From Palsa-504 sp963818225 (GTDB lineage Bacteria > Actinomycetota > Actinomycetes > Streptosporangiales > Streptosporangiaceae): a stretch of 64,000 bases of DNA. Shown piece by piece: positions 8,775 to 17,362 of this stretch. The stretch is from the NCBI GenBank assembly GCA_963818225.1, contig CAWFRO010000010.1, forward strand, positions 194,337-258,336. The letters are read 5' to 3'. The notes beneath the pieces were generated by a model. That model worked only from the letters and a program-made list of their open reading frames with translations, was not told the DNA's origin and made no database searches. Position 1 is the stretch's first letter. Every line of letters starts with the position of its first letter. The position numbers and the translations under genes are program-made.

Positions 8775-9683
8775 TCAGCCACGTTCTCCCGGGGAGCTGG
8801 CGGGCAGCTGGTCGAGTACTTCGGCCTTGATCCGGGCGAGGTTGTCCGAGCGCTCGGGGCTGTCGGCGCCGAGGTTCCAGTCGGGCAGGACGAACTCATC
8901 AAAGCCGAGCTCGGCATACTGGCCGAGCTGGTGAACCAGCTGCTGCGCCGTGCCGGCGATGGCGGGGCGGCCTGGCGACGGCGTACTCCCGCCGAGTTCT
9001 ATCAGGGCGTTGACCGAGGTCCACATCGTCGCGGGGGCGCGGCCGGCCGTCTCACAGGCCCGGAGCAGCGCGGCACGCCGTTCGGCCAGATCGGGGGCGC
9101 TCCAGGTGTTCCATTCGTTGGCGTGGCGGACGGCGATGCGGAGCATGCGCGGCCCGCGGGTGCCGACGAGCAGGGGCAGCGGCGACTGGACCGGCTTGGG
9201 GTCGCAGGGGGCGTCGACGATGTTATAGAACTCGCCGTGAAACGTGGTGGAGCCCTCCGCCAGCATCGAGCGGACGATCCCGATCGCCTCCTCGAACCGG
9301 CTGACCCGCTTACCGGGCGGCTCGAGATCGATGCCGTAGGCATAGTGCTCGTTGATCTGCCAGCCGGCGCCGAGTCCCAGGACCATCCGGCCGCCCGAGA
9401 GCCGGTCGATCGTGGCGGCGCGCTTGGCGAGCAGCGCCGGGTGGTGGACTGAGGTAGGCGAGACGAGCGTCCCGATCCGGATCCGTTCGGTCACCGCGGC
9501 CAGCGCAGGCAGGAGGGCCCAGCACTCGTAGGTGTCGCCACGCGCAGGCGTCGTATCGCCGGTGTTAGGCATGTAGTGGTCGGCCAGCCAGACGCCGTGC
9601 CAGCCGTCTGCCTCGGCCGCGCGCACCTCCGCCAAGAGGTCAGCAGGCGGGCGGTCATTGCGGGGCCAGAGTGAGAACTTCAT
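8775..9683 (-). CDS. LLM-class F420-dependent oxidoreductase
   Basis: 302-residue luciferase-like (beta/alpha)8 enzyme. It has the N-terminal MKFSLWPRNDRPPADLL and WHGVWLADHYM, the characteristic RIRIGTLVSPTSVHHPALLA, the DRLSGGRMVLGLGAGW phosphate-binding turn, PLLVGTRGPRMLRIA, and a C-terminal YAELGFDEFVLPDW. In actinobacteria this subgroup usually uses F420 rather than FMN, but nothing here proves the cofactor or the substrate. It is a single gene, convergent with nrtR and followed upstream by a 600-base gap. Confidence 0.9.
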   Translation of the reverse strand: MKFSLWPRNDRPPADLLAEVRAAEADGWHGVWLADHYMPNTGDTTPARGDTYECWALLPALAAVTERIRIGTLVSPTSVHHPALLAKRAATIDRLSGGRMVLGLGAGWQINEHYAYGIDLEPPGKRVSRFEEAIGIVRSMLAEGSTTFHGEFYNIVDAPCDPKPVQSPLPLLVGTRGPRMLRIAVRHANEWNTWSAPDLAERRAALLRACETAGRAPATMWTSVNALIELGGSTPSPGRPAIAGTAQQLVHQLGQYAELGFDEFVLPDWNLGADSPERSDNLARIKAEVLDQLPASSPGERG

Positions 9684-10290
9684 GGGGCAACTCTAGAGAC
9701 GGCCCCCGCCTCGGAAACCCTCAGCCGGGCCGAGTCGCTGAAGAAACCGCCGCCGACCAGCCTGTCATGCGGATGGTGGGTCTTTGAAGAAAAACGGTTC
9801 GCCCGGGGTTGTTGTCGCCTGCCCGGCCAGTTCCCTGCGGCAGGCACAAGGCCGTCAATACCGGCCCATCCAGTAGCATCCGGGGACTATCCGGGTGTAT
9901 CAACCATGTGCCGATTTGCTCCGTACACATGAGCGCCCGATATGTGGCGCCCGCCGTGATCGATGACCAGGAGGGAGCATGACGGGACCTGGCCAGGCAC
10001 GCGGAGGCGATCACCGGCCGGTCTCCTTCTGAAGCACCGGGGCCGTGCCGGAGCATGATCACCGCACCGCACGCGCCATGCGCTGGCGGCACCCGAGGTC
10101 AGCCCCGGCGATCAGGTGCTAAACGCCGTCTGGCCATTTATGCCCGGGCGGAGGGATCCACGCCTGGGGCAGGTCAGCCCGCTAATACGAGATGGCTGGC
10201 TTTGGGTGCCTGCCTGGAGACTAAGTACTGCAGAAGATATGTCACCGGCAACCAGCCCCGGAAAATATGGTATGGAAAGGAAGGTCAAGC
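9684..10290. other. 600-base gap without a convincing gene
   Basis: Short open frames exist on both strands, but none has a ribosome-binding site or recognisable protein character. The sequence is less GC-rich than its surroundings, with stretches such as AATATGGTATGGAAAGGAAGG at its right end. That end supplies the ribosome-binding region of the next gene. It probably holds promoters for the two flanking genes. No repeat or RNA gene was recognised. Confidence 0.5.
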
Positions 10291-10731
10291 ATGTCGATTT
10301 CATTGGATGCCACCGAATACACGTTCCAAGGCGAGGACATTACAGCCTCGTTCTTTCCGCACGGCGCCGGCGGCCCGATAATCGAGGGTAAGCCCGAGAC
10401 GTTCTTCGTCTACCAGGACCGTCATCTGTCGAAGACATTCGGTCCAGCCGACGTAGATATTCAGCAAATCGACAATGTCGGCGCGCTGGTCTCGGTCGTA
10501 CTCGTAGAAAGCCCGATTGCGGGTGGGCCGGTAACCACCTTCACGGTGCTCGTGCCGTCGGTCGGCGTCACGGAGGATTCGCCGCAGAGCTTCAAGACCA
10601 AGTCGATTACCACCGTTCAAGCGGCCACCCTGGTGCAGAGGCTCGTATTCCCGGCGCTTCAGACCTACAAGGTGGAGCACCTCGACGGTACCGCCAGCGT
10701 GCACGCGCTACCCCTGGTCGCGACGGGCTGA
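10291..10731 (+). CDS. Hypothetical protein, 146 residues
   Basis: Not recognised. The ATG at 10291 has a good purine-rich GAAAGGAAGG site upstream; an in-frame start at 10267 would precede that site. The product is acidic, has no signal peptide or membrane segment, and reads as a beta-rich globular protein (ISLDATEYTFQGEDIT, then VGALVSVVLVESPIAGGPVTTFTVLVPSV). Codon use is less biased to third-position G/C than in the neighbours, and the upstream gap is also AT-richer, hinting at acquisition. It is followed at once by two tandem hairpins that probably end its transcript. Confidence 0.7.
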   Translation: MSISLDATEYTFQGEDITASFFPHGAGGPIIEGKPETFFVYQDRHLSKTFGPADVDIQQIDNVGALVSVVLVESPIAGGPVTTFTVLVPSVGVTEDSPQSFKTKSITTVQAATLVQRLVFPALQTYKVEHLDGTASVHALPLVATG

Positions 10732-10746
10732 TTCGCAAGAGGTCGC

Positions 10747-10788
10747 GGCACGGCGAACCGTGCCTGCATGGGCACGGCGAACCGTGCC
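10747..10788 (+). terminator. Two tandem identical hairpins downstream of the hypothetical gene
   Basis: GGCACGGCGAACCGTGCC occurs at 10747-10764 and again at 10771-10788, separated by TGCATG. Each copy folds into a seven-pair stem with a CGAA tetraloop. They begin 15 bases after the stop at 10731. There is no T tract, but actinobacterial terminators often lack one. A tandem transcription terminator is the simplest reading. Confidence 0.6.
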
Positions 10789-11015
10789 TGTGCAGGCACC
10801 ACCGCGGGCCAGCAGCGGCGCCCCGGGCCCGGGGCTGGACTACCTGGCCCGCGGAGGTGCTGGCCGCCGTGCCCCGGCGGAAGTTGGCCTGGTGGCCGGC
10901 CGCGATACTGGATGTGGCGCCTGGTGGCCGAGGGATGCCCGGCACCGGGGAGAAGCGGCGAGATGGCCCGGCCGCGCCCGGCCGTGCTGCATGGTTCCCG
11001 ACGGGGAGGTCGGAA

Positions 11016-12410
11016 ATGCGGAAGGTTGGTGACCACGCGGTGGTGCTGGGTGCCAGCATGAGCGGGCTGCTTGCGGCCCGTGTGCTGGCTGATGCGTTCC
11101 GGCGGGTGACGCTCGTCGAACGGGACCGGCTGCCGGAGTCAGGGCTGGACCGTCAGGGGGTTCCCCAGGGCCGGCACACCCACGGGCTGTTGCCGCGCGG
11201 AGCGCAGATCCTCGACGAGCTGTTCCCGGGCCTGCTGGTCGGCCTGGTCGCGGACGGTGTCCCGGTGCTGCGCGCTCCGCGGGAGTTCCGGCTCTTCCTC
11301 GGCGGCCACCTGCTGTGCCAGGACGGCGAACCCGGCGAGCCATCGTATGCGCAGAGCCGGCCATACCTTGAACACCAGGTCCGCGGCCGGGTCCGGGCGT
11401 TGGGCAACGTCTCGATCAGGGACCGGTGTGACGTTACCGGCCTGGTCACCACACCGGCTCGCGACCGGGTCACCGGTGCCCGGCTCCTGACGCGCCCGGG
11501 CGGCGGCGCTGGAGAGATCCTCGCCGCCGATCTCGTCGTCGACGCGACCGGCCGGGGCGGGCGTACCCCAGTGTGGCTCCAGGAACTCGGCTACGACCCG
11601 CCGGCCGAGGAACGGCTCCCGGTCGACGTCAAGTACGCCAGCCGGTACCTGCGGCTGCGCGGCGGAGCGCTCGGGGACGAGAAGCTGATCCTGATCGGCG
11701 CGGTACCCGAACGGCCCGCCGCGATGTCGCTTCTCGCGCAAGAGGGCGACCGCTGGATCATGACGCTAGCCGGGTACGCAGGCCATCACCCGCCGACCGA
11801 CGAAGACGGGTTCCTCGCCTTCGCGCAGCGCCTGGCCCCCGCGGACGTATTCGCCGCGATCAGCGACGCCGAACCGCTCAGCGACATCCGCGCCCACCGT
11901 TTCCCGGCCAATCTGCGGCGGCGGTACGAGCGGCTGCGCAGGTTCCCCGCCGGGCTGCTGGTGATCGGAGACGCGATCTGCAGCTTCAACCCGATCTACG
12001 GGCAGGGCATGTCGGTGGCCGCGCTGGAAGCGGCCGCGTTGCGGGACAGCCTGGCCGGCGGCGAGGCCGACCTGGCCCGCCGGTTCTTCAAGACCGCCGC
12101 CAAGCCGGTCAGCACCGCCTGGCAGCTGACCGCTGCGGCGGACATGGCCATGCCCACCGTGGCGGCGCCACGGCCGATACCGGTACGTGCCATCAACGCC
12201 TACATCGGCTGGCTGCAGGCGGCGGCCGAACACGATCCTGCGCTCACCGCGCAATTCCTGCGCGTGACCGGGCTGCTCGACCCGCCCACCCGGCTGCTGC
12301 GCCCCGCCGTCGCGCTGCGCGTGATCACCGGCAATCTGCGCCGCCGCCATGCGCCGCCCGCGCCGGCCAGCGGCCAGACCGTGCGGCCCGTCACGCAGGC
12401 AACCAGATGA
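11016..12410 (+). CDS. FAD-dependent monooxygenase / geranylgeranyl reductase-like flavoprotein
   Basis: 464-residue flavoprotein. The N-terminal dinucleotide fold VVLGASMSGLLAARVLADAF and ERDRLPESG bind ADP-ribose. VVDATGRGGRTPVWLQ and the FAD-closing motif GDAICSFNPIYGQGMSVAALEA near residue 330 are typical of the PHBH-like hydroxylase and squalene-epoxidase-like group. GVPQGRHTHGLLPRGAQ is the signature of a widespread actinobacterial subfamily of unknown substrate. The ATG at 11016 follows a GGGGAGG site. The frame is open further upstream, but that part is low in complexity. No reductase or biosynthetic partner is adjacent. Confidence 0.88.
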   Translation: MRKVGDHAVVLGASMSGLLAARVLADAFRRVTLVERDRLPESGLDRQGVPQGRHTHGLLPRGAQILDELFPGLLVGLVADGVPVLRAPREFRLFLGGHLLCQDGEPGEPSYAQSRPYLEHQVRGRVRALGNVSIRDRCDVTGLVTTPARDRVTGARLLTRPGGGAGEILAADLVVDATGRGGRTPVWLQELGYDPPAEERLPVDVKYASRYLRLRGGALGDEKLILIGAVPERPAAMSLLAQEGDRWIMTLAGYAGHHPPTDEDGFLAFAQRLAPADVFAAISDAEPLSDIRAHRFPANLRRRYERLRRFPAGLLVIGDAICSFNPIYGQGMSVAALEAAALRDSLAGGEADLARRFFKTAAKPVSTAWQLTAAADMAMPTVAAPRPIPVRAINAYIGWLQAAAEHDPALTAQFLRVTGLLDPPTRLLRPAVALRVITGNLRRRHAPPAPASGQTVRPVTQATR

Positions 12411-12661
12411 CCTCCCAGTCCCTGGGCGTGCGCGATCGGCGCGCCGGCGGAGGAATGCGGTAGCTCCAGCAGGCCGGCCAGCCGGACACGGCGGATACGC
12501 CAGAACCCGTCGGCGCCTGAAGCGATCAAGGCGGTCCGCCGCGCCGGCCGCGGCCGTTCTGGCGGTATGGCGCGCGGCCGTCCGAGTGTGAGCCGGATGT
12601 CCTGGTAGTGGAGGAGCCCCTGGAGCGGTGCGACGGGCTGCCGACATGCCAGACTCTTCTC

Positions 12662-13402
12662 ATGGAGGCTGCCGTTCAACTGCAGACAGCCGCGGAAGAC
12701 GCTCGCTCCCTGCTGGCCGCGGCCCGGACCGACTGGGGCCGGCCGGTGCCGCAGTGCCCCGGGTGGGATGCCGCCGATCTGGTCCGCCACATGGGCGGCA
12801 TCCTGGTGTGGATGGCCGCCGTCGTCACCTCCGGGGAGCGCGTCAGCCGGCGCACCCTTGGCCCCGGTCCAGCGGACCCTGCTGATCTGCCCCGCTGGTA
12901 CCTGGCCAGCCTGGACCGGACCCTTGACGTCCTCGGCTCCGCCGGCCCCGGCTCCGGAACGTGGACCTTCTCCAGCACCGGGGATCGTCGTGTGGCCTGG
13001 TGGAACCGGCGTCTGGCCGTCGAGGTCGCTATCCACCGCTGGGATGCCCAGGATGCGGTCGCTGCGGCCGGCGGACCCTCACCCGATCCGCTGGACGGGG
13101 ACGTCGCCGCCGCCGGTATCGAGGAGTTCATGATCGAGTTCCTGCCCGGGCTGCTGGCTCAGCAGACCCCCGGGGAACTCAGCGGCACGCTTCATCTTCA
13201 CGCGACCGATGGGCCGACGGAGTGGTGGATCGATCTGGAGGCGGGCGGCCCGGCCGTGCCCGGGCACGTCAAAGCGGACACGGCCGTTCGTGGCACCCGC
13301 TCCGACCTTCTCTTGTGGCTGACGAACCGGCGGTCACCAGACTCCCTGGAAGTCCTCGGCCGCGAAGAGCTCCTCAGCTCCTGGACGCGCCTGCGGCGCT
13401 GA
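12662..13402 (+). CDS. Maleylpyruvate isomerase-family, mycothiol-dependent enzyme
   Basis: 246-residue protein of the DinB-like mycothiol-dependent family. It has an N-terminal four-helix bundle (CPGWDAADLVRHMGGILVW supplies the first metal-ligand histidine), then VEVAIHRWDAQDAV with the second histidine, and a C-terminal domain ending RSPDSLEVLGREELLSSW. The family takes its name from maleylpyruvate isomerase, but most actinobacterial members act on unknown substrates with mycothiol or a metal. A GTG at 12608 would add 18 residues; neither start has a clear ribosome-binding site and the ATG fits the family better. The gene implies a mycothiol-making actinobacterium. Confidence 0.85.
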   Translation: MEAAVQLQTAAEDARSLLAAARTDWGRPVPQCPGWDAADLVRHMGGILVWMAAVVTSGERVSRRTLGPGPADPADLPRWYLASLDRTLDVLGSAGPGSGTWTFSSTGDRRVAWWNRRLAVEVAIHRWDAQDAVAAAGGPSPDPLDGDVAAAGIEEFMIEFLPGLLAQQTPGELSGTLHLHATDGPTEWWIDLEAGGPAVPGHVKADTAVRGTRSDLLLWLTNRRSPDSLEVLGREELLSSWTRLRR

Positions 13403-13555
13403 GGACGGAGCTGGGCCAGGATTTCCGCCGGCCGGGCCTCGATGGCGGGAGTCAGGTATTCCGCCGGCACCGAGGAATGAGAGGCTGACGCAGCCCGGGC
13501 CGCAGTTCTGGCCCGGAGCGGGCTGAGTCGGGCCACTTCGTAGGACCATCGTGAC

Positions 13556-13942
13556 ATGGGCCAGACAACCGGACAGGCCGTCGCTGATCAGCAGATCGCT
13601 GAGGCGATGGCGGCTGAGCAAGAATCGCTGAGCCTGGAGTGCCGGGCCGATGCGGCCCGGTTCCAGCGGCTGCTCGCACCCGACTTCCATGAGTTCGGCG
13701 CCTCCGGAGGAGAGATCGGATACCAGGGAACGGCTGAGCGGGTCGCCGCTACTACTGATCCTGACGGGGAGCCGATCGGGGTGGACAGCATGCGGGGCTG
13801 GCTGCTGGCCGACGGCCTCGTCATGATCAAGTACACCTGCGAGAACCAGGGCAGGCGATCTAATCGCACCTCGCTGTGGCGCCGCATCGGGCCTGGCCGC
13901 TGGCAGGTATTTCACCACCAGGGCACGGTCATTGCCGGCTGA
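13556..13942 (+). CDS. DUF4440 / NTF2-like protein
   Basis: 128-residue protein. AAEQESLSLECRADAARFQRLLAPDFHEFGASG is the N-terminal helix and strand of DUF4440, and SLWRRIGPGRWQVFHHQGT is the closing strand pair of the cone-shaped NTF2-like fold. Members are small ligand-binding or enzyme-like proteins with no single function. The ATG at 13556 is the only sensible start. It is a single gene in a run of unrelated short forward genes. Confidence 0.82.
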   Translation: MGQTTGQAVADQQIAEAMAAEQESLSLECRADAARFQRLLAPDFHEFGASGGEIGYQGTAERVAATTDPDGEPIGVDSMRGWLLADGLVMIKYTCENQGRRSNRTSLWRRIGPGRWQVFHHQGTVIAG

Positions 13943-14043
13943 TGAGAATCTCCACCACGTGCAACTCGGCGGCGCACGGTCATGCCGCTCCGCGTATCGC
14001 TGGTTCGCATTCGTGGTTGGAGCCGGAGATCTATTCTGGCCTC

Positions 14044-14514
14044 GTGCTTGAGCTGAGCAGCCTGGACCTCGAGGAGATCGCTAACGCGCTTTCCGATCAG
14101 ACCGACTACGAGCACCGGTGGCTGATCAATCCGCAGACCGGAGAGATCGTGTTCTGGACGGCCGATACCGGCATCGACGGGCAGACGCCGGTCGACCTCG
14201 ACGAACTGGACCTGATCTGCATCGATCCACTGCCGTCCTGGATCTGGTATCAGGACATGGCGGACTTCGGCGAGGCGATCAGCGATGAACGGGCCGGGCG
14301 CAGGTTGGCCCGGGCCATTCAGGGCAAGGGAGCCTTCCGCCGGTTCAAAGACGAGCTCCACGAGGAGCATCCCGGCCTGCTGCCGGCGTGGTACGCCTTC
14401 CGCGATGTCCGCGCCAGCCGCCGCGCCGTCCAGTGGCTCGCCGACAACTCCCTCATTGACGATGAGGCAGCCGACCGGTTTCTGGCCGGCCACCCAGATC
14501 CCGACCTGCCCTGA
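14044..14514 (+). CDS. UPF0158 family protein
   Basis: 156-residue acidic protein. The features that mark UPF0158 are an N-terminal LSSLDLEEIANAL helix, YEHRWLINPQTGEIVFW, WIWYQDMADFGEAI near residue 65, and an IQGKGAFRRFKDEL-type helix followed by a PAWYAFRDVRASRRAVQWL segment. The function is unknown. The GTG at 14044 starts one residue before the conserved part; the longer frame upstream (from 13876) overlaps the previous gene and is not family-like. Confidence 0.82.
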   Translation: MLELSSLDLEEIANALSDQTDYEHRWLINPQTGEIVFWTADTGIDGQTPVDLDELDLICIDPLPSWIWYQDMADFGEAISDERAGRRLARAIQGKGAFRRFKDELHEEHPGLLPAWYAFRDVRASRRAVQWLADNSLIDDEAADRFLAGHPDPDLP

Positions 14515-14607
14515 GCCTTGCGGATCCGTCAGAGTCACATGCCCTACATGACGTTGACGGAACGGAACACGCACGTCTGGCGCGGCGTGCGGGTCGGGTT
14601 GCCTTTC

Positions 14608-15576
14608 TCAGCGAGCCGCACCGATCCAGCGGTGATAGGCGTCCAGGTCGACGTTGCTGCCGCACACGATGGTGACGACGTGCCGGCCGGCGAAGCGGTC
14701 ACGGTCTTCGAGGATTGCCGCGATGCCGAGCGCGGCCGACGGTTCGACGACGAGGCCAGCGTGGTCCAGGAGCATCCGCATACCGGCGATGATCGACGCT
14801 TCCTGGACCAGGACCGCATCGTCAGCGACCAGGAGGAGGTCGTCCAGGACGGCCGGGATGGGACGCCGGCCGGCGACGCCGTCGGCGATGGTAGAGGTCG
14901 AGTCCGTGGTCACGACGCGCCGCTGGCGCCAGGAGTAGGTCATCGCCGGTGCACCCAGCGGCTGGACGCAGATCACCTCGACGTCGGGCGCCAAGGCCTT
15001 CACCACATGACCCACACCGGTGGCCAGCGCCCCGCCGCCCAGAGCAATCAGGACGGCGTCGAACGACGGCACGGTGCCCGCCAGTTCCAGGCCGATGGTC
15101 GCCGCGCCCTCGCACGTCTCGATGTCCAGGCTGTCTTCGACCAGCCGGATGCTGTCGTACCGCGCGAGGGCCGCCGCCCGCTCGCGAGCCATGTCGAAGT
15201 CGCCGTCCACCAGTTCCAGCCGGGCGTCCAATGCGCGGATGCGATCAAGCTTGGCCGCGGGCGCAAAGCGGGATGCCACGACGGTGACATCGAGGCCCCG
15301 GCCGCGACCGGACCAGGCCAGGGCCTGGCCGAGGTTGCCCGCGCTGGCGCACACCACGGCGCGCGAGCCATGGCCGGCCAGCAGGCTCGCGACGACCTCG
15401 GTGCCGCGGGCCTTGAAGCTGCGGACCGGGTTCGCCGTTTCGAGCTTGATGCTCACCGCGCACCCGAGGGCGGGCTCCAGCGCCTCGCAGCGGTACAGCG
15501 GAGTGTCGAGGAAAACCGGGTCGATCACCCGGCGAGCCGCCCGGATCCGGGCAGTGTCGAGGCGCGTCTCCTGCAC
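14608..15576 (-). CDS. Threonine/serine dehydratase-like PLP enzyme
   Basis: 322-residue fold-type II PLP enzyme. The Schiff-base lysine lies in RSFKARGTE near residue 55, the substrate loop is SAGNLGQALAW, the phosphate-binding loop GGGALATGVG, and the C-terminal part has EPSAALGIAAIL and IVCGSNVD. This matches threonine ammonia-lyase, serine racemase or hydroxy-aspartate dehydratase without a regulatory domain. The specificity is open. The GTG at 15576 is chosen because the family starts with this helix (DTARIRAARRVIDP); an upstream extension to 15804 is low in complexity. It is divergent from the DUF5995 gene. Confidence 0.88.
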   Translation of the reverse strand: MQETRLDTARIRAARRVIDPVFLDTPLYRCEALEPALGCAVSIKLETANPVRSFKARGTEVVASLLAGHGSRAVVCASAGNLGQALAWSGRGRGLDVTVVASRFAPAAKLDRIRALDARLELVDGDFDMARERAAALARYDSIRLVEDSLDIETCEGAATIGLELAGTVPSFDAVLIALGGGALATGVGHVVKALAPDVEVICVQPLGAPAMTYSWRQRRVVTTDSTSTIADGVAGRRPIPAVLDDLLLVADDAVLVQEASIIAGMRMLLDHAGLVVEPSAALGIAAILEDRDRFAGRHVVTIVCGSNVDLDAYHRWIGAAR

Positions 15577-15719
15577 GGCACGCCAGCCTAGCCCACGCCG
15601 GCGCTGTCCCAGCTGGCTGAACGCCCGGTCCGCGCAGGCACGGCGTGGCTGGGTGGGTGGATGAGCCTGGATGTCAGCTTCTGCGTGGTGGTGAGCTTGG
15701 TGATCGTATAGTGACTGCC

Positions 15720-16418
15720 ATGACAGCCGGTCCTTCCGCCCCGGGTGCTCCGGTGACCTCGGTGCCCGGGGCGATCGCGTGCATGGAGGCGATTGAGGCT
15801 GCACTTCCCGCGGCCGACGGGCTGGCGTGTTTCAACCGCATGTACCTGGACGTGACCAGGCAGGTATACAGCCAGCTCGGGCAGGGTTTCTTCGCCGACC
15901 CCGCGTTCATGGCCCAGCTGGACGTGCAATTCGCGAACCTGTACTTCGCCGCGGCCGATGCCGCAGGTACCGGAGCCGCGGTGCCGCTGGCGTGGCGGCC
16001 GCTGGCGGAGCAGCGAGCCGTGGCGGGGATCGAGCCGGTCCAGTTCGCGCTGGCGGGCATGAATGCCCACATCAACCACGACCTGCCGGTGGCGATGGTC
16101 AGCACCTGCACGGCCCTGGGCACCTCACCCGACCCGCATCTGGCGGACTACCAGAAGGTGGACCAGTTGCTGGACGCGGCTGAGCAGTCGATCCGGCAGT
16201 CTTTCGAATCCGCCCCTGAGCTGGCCGCCGACCGGCATCTAAGCGCAGTGGCCACCCTGACCGCCAACTGGACCATCAACAGCGCCCGGGACCTGGCCTG
16301 GAACAACAGCATGCTGCTGTGGGCGATCCGCGATGACCGTGTCGCGCGCGGGCTCTTCCTGGACAGCCTGGCCGCCTCGACCGCCCTGGCCAGCCGGATG
16401 CTGCTGGTCGCCATCTGA
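15720..16418 (+). CDS. DUF5995 family protein
   Basis: 232-residue protein. The central motif NAHINHDLPVAMV is diagnostic of DUF5995. It is preceded by GLACFNRMYLDVTRQVYSQL and FMAQLDVQFANLYFAA and followed by helical SFESAPEL and WTINSARDLAWNNS regions. The histidine/asparagine pattern suggests a metal site in an all-helical fold, but no activity is established. A GTG nine bases upstream is an equally possible start. Confidence 0.8.
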   Translation: MTAGPSAPGAPVTSVPGAIACMEAIEAALPAADGLACFNRMYLDVTRQVYSQLGQGFFADPAFMAQLDVQFANLYFAAADAAGTGAAVPLAWRPLAEQRAVAGIEPVQFALAGMNAHINHDLPVAMVSTCTALGTSPDPHLADYQKVDQLLDAAEQSIRQSFESAPELAADRHLSAVATLTANWTINSARDLAWNNSMLLWAIRDDRVARGLFLDSLAASTALASRMLLVAI

Positions 16419-16491
16419 GACCAGTCACGTCACCGGGCGCGGATGCGGAACGCCTGCCGTCACCCGCGCTCGGCAGCGTTGCGCGCGGGCC

Positions 16492-16671
16492 TCACCACAG
16501 GTCGCCGCCCGTCAGCACGTACAGGAACGGCACCAGCGGGATAAGGCTGAACAGAGCCCATGCCACCTTGGCGGCGCCCCCGATATCGCGGCGGGTGGCC
16601 AAGTCGATCCAGATGAGGATCACGGCGACGGGATGCAGGAAACAGACCAGGAGCTCGAGGACTTTCTTCAT
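16492..16671 (-). CDS. Small two-helix membrane protein, 59 residues
   Basis: A complete small gene reads MKKVLELLVCFLHPVAVIL, then WIDLATRRDIGGAAKVAW, then ALFSLIPLVPFLYVLTGGDL and ends in tryptophan. It shows two transmembrane helices joined by a charged loop and resembles the short PLDc_N-type and DUF membrane proteins of actinobacteria (a W...PxxPFLYV second helix). It lies between two forward genes on the other strand and is convergent with the DUF5995 gene. The function is unknown. The ATG at 16671 is the only start; a plain GGGTAAT precedes it and no strong ribosome-binding site is seen. Confidence 0.65.
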   Translation of the reverse strand: MKKVLELLVCFLHPVAVILIWIDLATRRDIGGAAKVAWALFSLIPLVPFLYVLTGGDLW

Positions 16672-16800
16672 TACCCGAATCTACCGGGAGCGCCAGGGGC
16701 ACCGGTCCGGTCCCGGCGCCGCCGCGCAGGAAGACGCCAGAGTTCGCTGGCGTCCGCACGGGACGCAGCCAGCGGGCGCGTACCGGATTACAGTTGCCAG

Positions 16801-17181
16801 GTGGCAGGCGATCAGACTGGGCGGGTAGACAGCTGGATCTGGTCGGTACGGCTGGCCAGCACCCGCTCGGCCGCGTCCGGTGCCTGCCGAGCCGGGCACG
16901 TCAGGGTCAACGGGGAACGGGTCAAGCCCGCGCATCTGGTCAAGGCCGGTGATGAAGTGCGGCTGCGCTCCGACGGACGCGAACGCGTCGTGGTCGTCCA
17001 GCGGGTCATCACCAAGCGTGTCGGCGCACCTGTTGCCGCCGAGTGTTATGTCGACAATAGCCCTCCCCCTCCGCCCCGCGAGGAGGTTGCCGCGGTGGCG
17101 GTCCGGGACCGCGGCACGGGCCGTCCGACCAAGCGAGAGCGCCGGCTTATGGAGAAGTTGCTCGGGCGGCCGGCCCGCTGA
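16801..17181 (+). CDS. S4-domain RNA-binding protein (Hsp15-like)
   Basis: 126-residue basic protein. An S4 domain fills residues 8-75 (VDSWIWSVRLASTRSAA, GHVRVNGERVKPAHLVKAGD, then EVRLRSDGRERVVVVQRV), followed by a proline-rich linker and a basic tail (GRPTKRERRLMEKLLGRP). This is the Hsp15/HslR arrangement, which in Escherichia coli binds stalled 50S subunits carrying peptidyl-tRNA. Actinobacterial members are usually annotated only as RNA-binding S4 proteins. GTG at 16801 begins just before the domain. Confidence 0.87.
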   Translation: MAGDQTGRVDSWIWSVRLASTRSAASGACRAGHVRVNGERVKPAHLVKAGDEVRLRSDGRERVVVVQRVITKRVGAPVAAECYVDNSPPPPPREEVAAVAVRDRGTGRPTKRERRLMEKLLGRPAR

Positions 17182-17273
17182 GCCCGTTTCCAGGAAGAGC
17201 ACGAGGGGACGGACCAGGCGGCCGGGGTCCGGAAGCCGCGGTCGAGCGGGCCGCGAACCACGTGATCTCACCC

Positions 17274-17302
17274 TTAACAACGTGGTAGTCGCGGGGTACG
17301 AT
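17274..17302 (+). promoter_or_regulatory. Sigma70-like promoter upstream of the TTG-start gene
   Basis: TTAACA at 17274-17279 and TACGAT at 17297-17302 are separated by exactly 17 bases, close to the vegetative consensus. Transcription would begin near 17309 and give a leader of about 55 bases that is unusually AT-rich for this genome. Confidence 0.6.
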
Positions 17303-17362
17303 AGCAGCTATTGAAATTCATTTATTGACGATACTGAAAGCCGCCTAACGGAGGATTGAAAA

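Noticed and set aside
9721..10092. 123-codon minus-strand frame in the 9.7-10.3 kb gap
   Set aside because: No start signal, no domain-like pattern, and the amino acid make-up matches non-coding frames.
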